This document shows positions 62,273-64,000 of a DNA stretch of 64,000 nt, piece after piece. The stretch comes from Melioribacteraceae bacterium 4301-Me. Lineage in GTDB: Bacteria; Bacteroidota; Ignavibacteria; Ignavibacteriales; Melioribacteraceae. The DNA is taken from assembly GCA_041538185.1 (NCBI GenBank), contig JBGORM010000004.1:1-64000 (forward strand), in the 5' to 3' direction. Each line of letters starts with the position of its first letter. Positions within the stretch are counted from its first letter, which is position 1. Under the pieces are notes generated by a model. It did no database searches. It was not told the DNA's origin and saw nothing but the letters and a program-made list of their open reading frames with translations. Position numbers and translations under genes: made by a program.

Positions 62273-63290
62273 AATTAAAAATAATACAACTAGTTCACTA
62301 TCCTTCATTCCTGAAGTTCTGCTTGCCGAAGCTGCTATAATTATAGTTACTTGGTTTTTCATCGGTAATTATATAAGTCTAACTTTTTTTATAATAGCTT
62401 TTTTCTTAGTTAATCTTATCACTCTTTATTTTTTGGGTGAAAAAAGAAAATCAGAAACAAACAAAATTAAAACGGTTATTAATAATATTAGACAAAATAA
62501 AATTACTTCACCTAACGATATAAAGTTAGAAACTTATCTCAATGACTTAGAGAGTGAAATAAAATCAATGTTTTTTAAAATGCAAAATGATATTGCCAAT
62601 ATGAAAAAACTAGAACAAGTAAGAACGGAATTCTTAGGAAATGTTTCTCATGAACTAAGAACCCCTATTTTTGCTATTCAAGGATTTATTGAAACTTTGT
62701 TAAACGGAGCGATTAACGATAAAAGGGTAAATCGCCAGTTTCTTCAAAAAGCTTATCAGCACACAACTAATTTAAATAATTTGCTTAATGACTTGATTGA
62801 TATTTCTATGATAGAGTCTGGACAAATGAAAATGAGTTTCAGGTATTTTGATGTAAAAGAATATCTTGAACAAATCATAAATGAACTAAAACCACATGCA
62901 CAAAAGAAAAATCTTGAACTAATTTTACACACAATACCTAAGAACTACCAATTATTTGGTGATAAGGAAAAACTTAAACAGGTCATGACGAACTTAATAA
63001 TGAATGCGATACGTTATACCGAAACCGGCAAAATTGAAGTTTTAGTTATTGATGAACAAAAAAAAGGCAGAATAATAGTAAAAGATACAGGAATTGGTAT
63101 AGCTGAGGATTCTTTGGGTAGAGTATTTGAGCGCTTTTATCGTGTTGACAAAGATAGGTCACGTTCACAGGGCGGCACTGGTTTAGGACTTGCAATTGTT
63201 AAACATATCGTTGAGGCTCATGGATCAAAAGTTGAAGTTAAAAGCGAGGTCGGTAAAGGTAGTGAGTTTTCATTTACATTAAAAAAATAG
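62241..63290 (+). CDS. Membrane sensor histidine kinase (PhoR-like)
   Basis: 349-residue kinase, GTG start at 62241 inside the regulator gene, (TTG at 62244 is an alternative). Two membrane helices (about 24-68) with almost no periplasmic loop precede a HisKA domain (phospho-His in FLGNVSHELRTPIFAIQGF) and an HATPase domain with N-box MTNLIMNAIRYT, DTGIGI, and GGTGLGLAIVKHIVEAHG. The absence of a large sensor domain suggests it senses membrane state or a partner protein. PhoR-like by homology; the signal is not known. Confidence 0.92.
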   Translation: MLAIVSKLWNKIKNNTTSSLSFIPEVLLAEAAIIIVTWFFIGNYISLTFFIIAFFLVNLITLYFLGEKRKSETNKIKTVINNIRQNKITSPNDIKLETYLNDLESEIKSMFFKMQNDIANMKKLEQVRTEFLGNVSHELRTPIFAIQGFIETLLNGAINDKRVNRQFLQKAYQHTTNLNNLLNDLIDISMIESGQMKMSFRYFDVKEYLEQIINELKPHAQKKNLELILHTIPKNYQLFGDKEKLKQVMTNLIMNAIRYTETGKIEVLVIDEQKKGRIIVKDTGIGIAEDSLGRVFERFYRVDKDRSRSQGGTGLGLAIVKHIVEAHGSKVEVKSEVGKGSEFSFTLKK

Positions 63291-63478
63291 AAAGTAAAAT
63301 TGCTCTCCCCAAAATACTTATATTAAGAGAAGAAAATATTTATTGTTATTTTAATTTTTTGTAGTACAATAGAACCAATTCTGAATGTGATGCTTGAATA
63401 GACTTGATTTTGATAGGATGAAAACCTTTTTTCAACAGTTTCTATGGGATGTAGTTGTAATTTTAGTAATACTTATAG

Positions 63479-63507
63479 TTGACAACTTTTAAAGCATTAT
63501 CTATATT
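63479..63507 (+). promoter_or_regulatory. Strong sigma70-type promoter for rplU-rpmA
   Basis: Perfect TTGACA (63479-63484) and TATATT (63502-63507) with exactly 17 bases between, about 30 bases before the rplU start. This is the cleanest promoter in the window and supports an E. coli-like sigma70 consensus in this organism. Confidence 0.8.
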
Positions 63508-63537
63508 TGGAACTTAAAATTAATATCGGAGGGTTTA

Positions 63538-63846
63538 ATGTTTGCTGTTGTTGATATAGCTGGTCAACAGATTAAGGTTACGGAAAATGCTAAATATTAC
63601 GTGCCAAAGTTAAATGCAAATGTCGAATCAGAAGTAGTGTTTGATAGTGTATTGCTGTTAAATGATGATAAATCTACAAAAATTGGTACGCCGTTTATCG
63701 GTGGTGTTAAAGTTCATGCAAAGATTTTAGAACACTTGAAAGATGATAAAGTAATTGTTTTTAAGAAAAAAAGAAGAATTTCTTATAAAAAAACGCGAGG
63801 TCACAGGCAATCTTTGACTCGCATTGAAATTACAAAGATTGTTTAA
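63538..63846 (+). CDS. rplU: 50S ribosomal protein L21
   Basis: 102-residue L21. Typical blocks are MFAVVDIAGQQIKVTENAKY, VLLLNDDKSTKIGTPFI and the RNA-binding tail KKKRRISYKKTRGHRQSLT. A CGGAGGGT ribosome site precedes the ATG. It is followed 15 bases later by rpmA, the standard arrangement. Confidence 0.96.
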   Translation: MFAVVDIAGQQIKVTENAKYYVPKLNANVESEVVFDSVLLLNDDKSTKIGTPFIGGVKVHAKILEHLKDDKVIVFKKKRRISYKKTRGHRQSLTRIEITKIV

Positions 63847-63861
63847 CAGGAGATAAATGTT

Positions 63862-64000
63862 ATGGCACATAAAAAAGGTCAAGGTTCTTCTAGAAATGGC
63901 AGGGATAGCAATCCCCAATATTTAGGTGTTAAGACTTTCGGTGGGGAGTATGTAACAGCTGGTTCCATTTTGGTAAGACAGCGAGGTACTAAGTTTCATC
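63862..64000 (+). CDS. rpmA: 50S ribosomal protein L27 (partial, cut by window end)
   Basis: First 46 codons of L27: [20 protein letters not shown] then [20 protein letters not shown] and RGTKFH. Here the mature N-terminus starts directly after Met-Ala without the cleavable extension found in Firmicutes. AACAGGAGAT ribosome site. The gene continues beyond position 64000. Confidence 0.95.
   Translation, partial: MAHKKGQGSSRNGRDSNPQYLGVKTFGGEYVTAGSILVRQRGTKFH

Overview
The window is AT-rich (roughly 30% GC by eye), dense with genes, and comes from the chromosome of a Gram-negative bacterium of the Bacteroidota/Chlorobi side of the FCB group. The best fit is the Ignavibacteria. Supporting signs are a GWxTD-domain protein, an ATP synthase operon that stops after the gamma gene, a tmRNA tag ending NYALAA, lipid A and LptF/LptG genes, and envelope proteins ending in beta-barrel-like sequence. 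Shine-Dalgarno sites of the AGGAGG type are common, and several promoters look like TTGACA-17-TATAAT. Both argue against the classical Bacteroidia/Flavobacteriia, which mostly lack Shine-Dalgarno sites and use a different promoter consensus. The taxonomic call is an inference from gene content.

Layout. 1-423: a cluster of short palindromic repeats. 424-4973: envelope genes (GWxTD protein, LpxL-like acyltransferase, heptosyltransferase, M23 peptidase, bactofilin). 4974-10298: ATP synthase genes for two AtpI/AtpZ-type proteins and subunits a, c, b, delta, alpha and gamma; beta and epsilon are absent. 10349-14066: ffh, rpsP, khpA, rimM, trmD, rplS. 14248-15006: a divergent MqnA-like protein. 15130-19434 (minus): adenosine deaminase, a small unknown protein, urocanate hydratase and SerA. 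19665-28001: a TPR protein, a DUF3467 protein, then a four-gene envelope signalling locus (secreted protein, FecR-domain protein, outer-membrane barrel, CHASE2 adenylate cyclase). 28002-28843: a non-coding stretch with two decayed REP-like palindromic elements. 28844-31271 (minus): LptF and LptG. 31453-35321: M20 dipeptidase, lipoprotein, YgfZ, PduO-type adenosyltransferase. 35345-35696: tmRNA. 36023-44537: dapF, an ABM-like protein, PHP, TPR, efp, accB, accC, gcvH, guaA, radC. 44656-51268: coiled-coil lipoprotein, LysM protein, phoH, mazG (minus), RidA, a secreted protein, a LytR_C protein, rsfS, argS. 51270-55399 (minus): ComF, bacteriohemerythrin, VWA protein, SurE. 55490-63290: secreted protein, DNA methyltransferase, xseA, xseB, dxs, an oxidoreductase, and a PhoB/PhoR-like pair. 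The window ends in rplU and a partial rpmA.

Most of this is core metabolism and housekeeping. There is no prophage, insertion sequence, CRISPR array, rRNA or tRNA gene. The least ordinary parts are the FecR/barrel/CHASE2-cyclase locus (a possible envelope-to-cAMP signalling route), phoH with what reads as an ACG start codon, an orphan DNA methyltransferase overlapping xseA, the MqnA-like protein, a lipoprotein/LysM coiled-coil pair, and the palindromic repeats.
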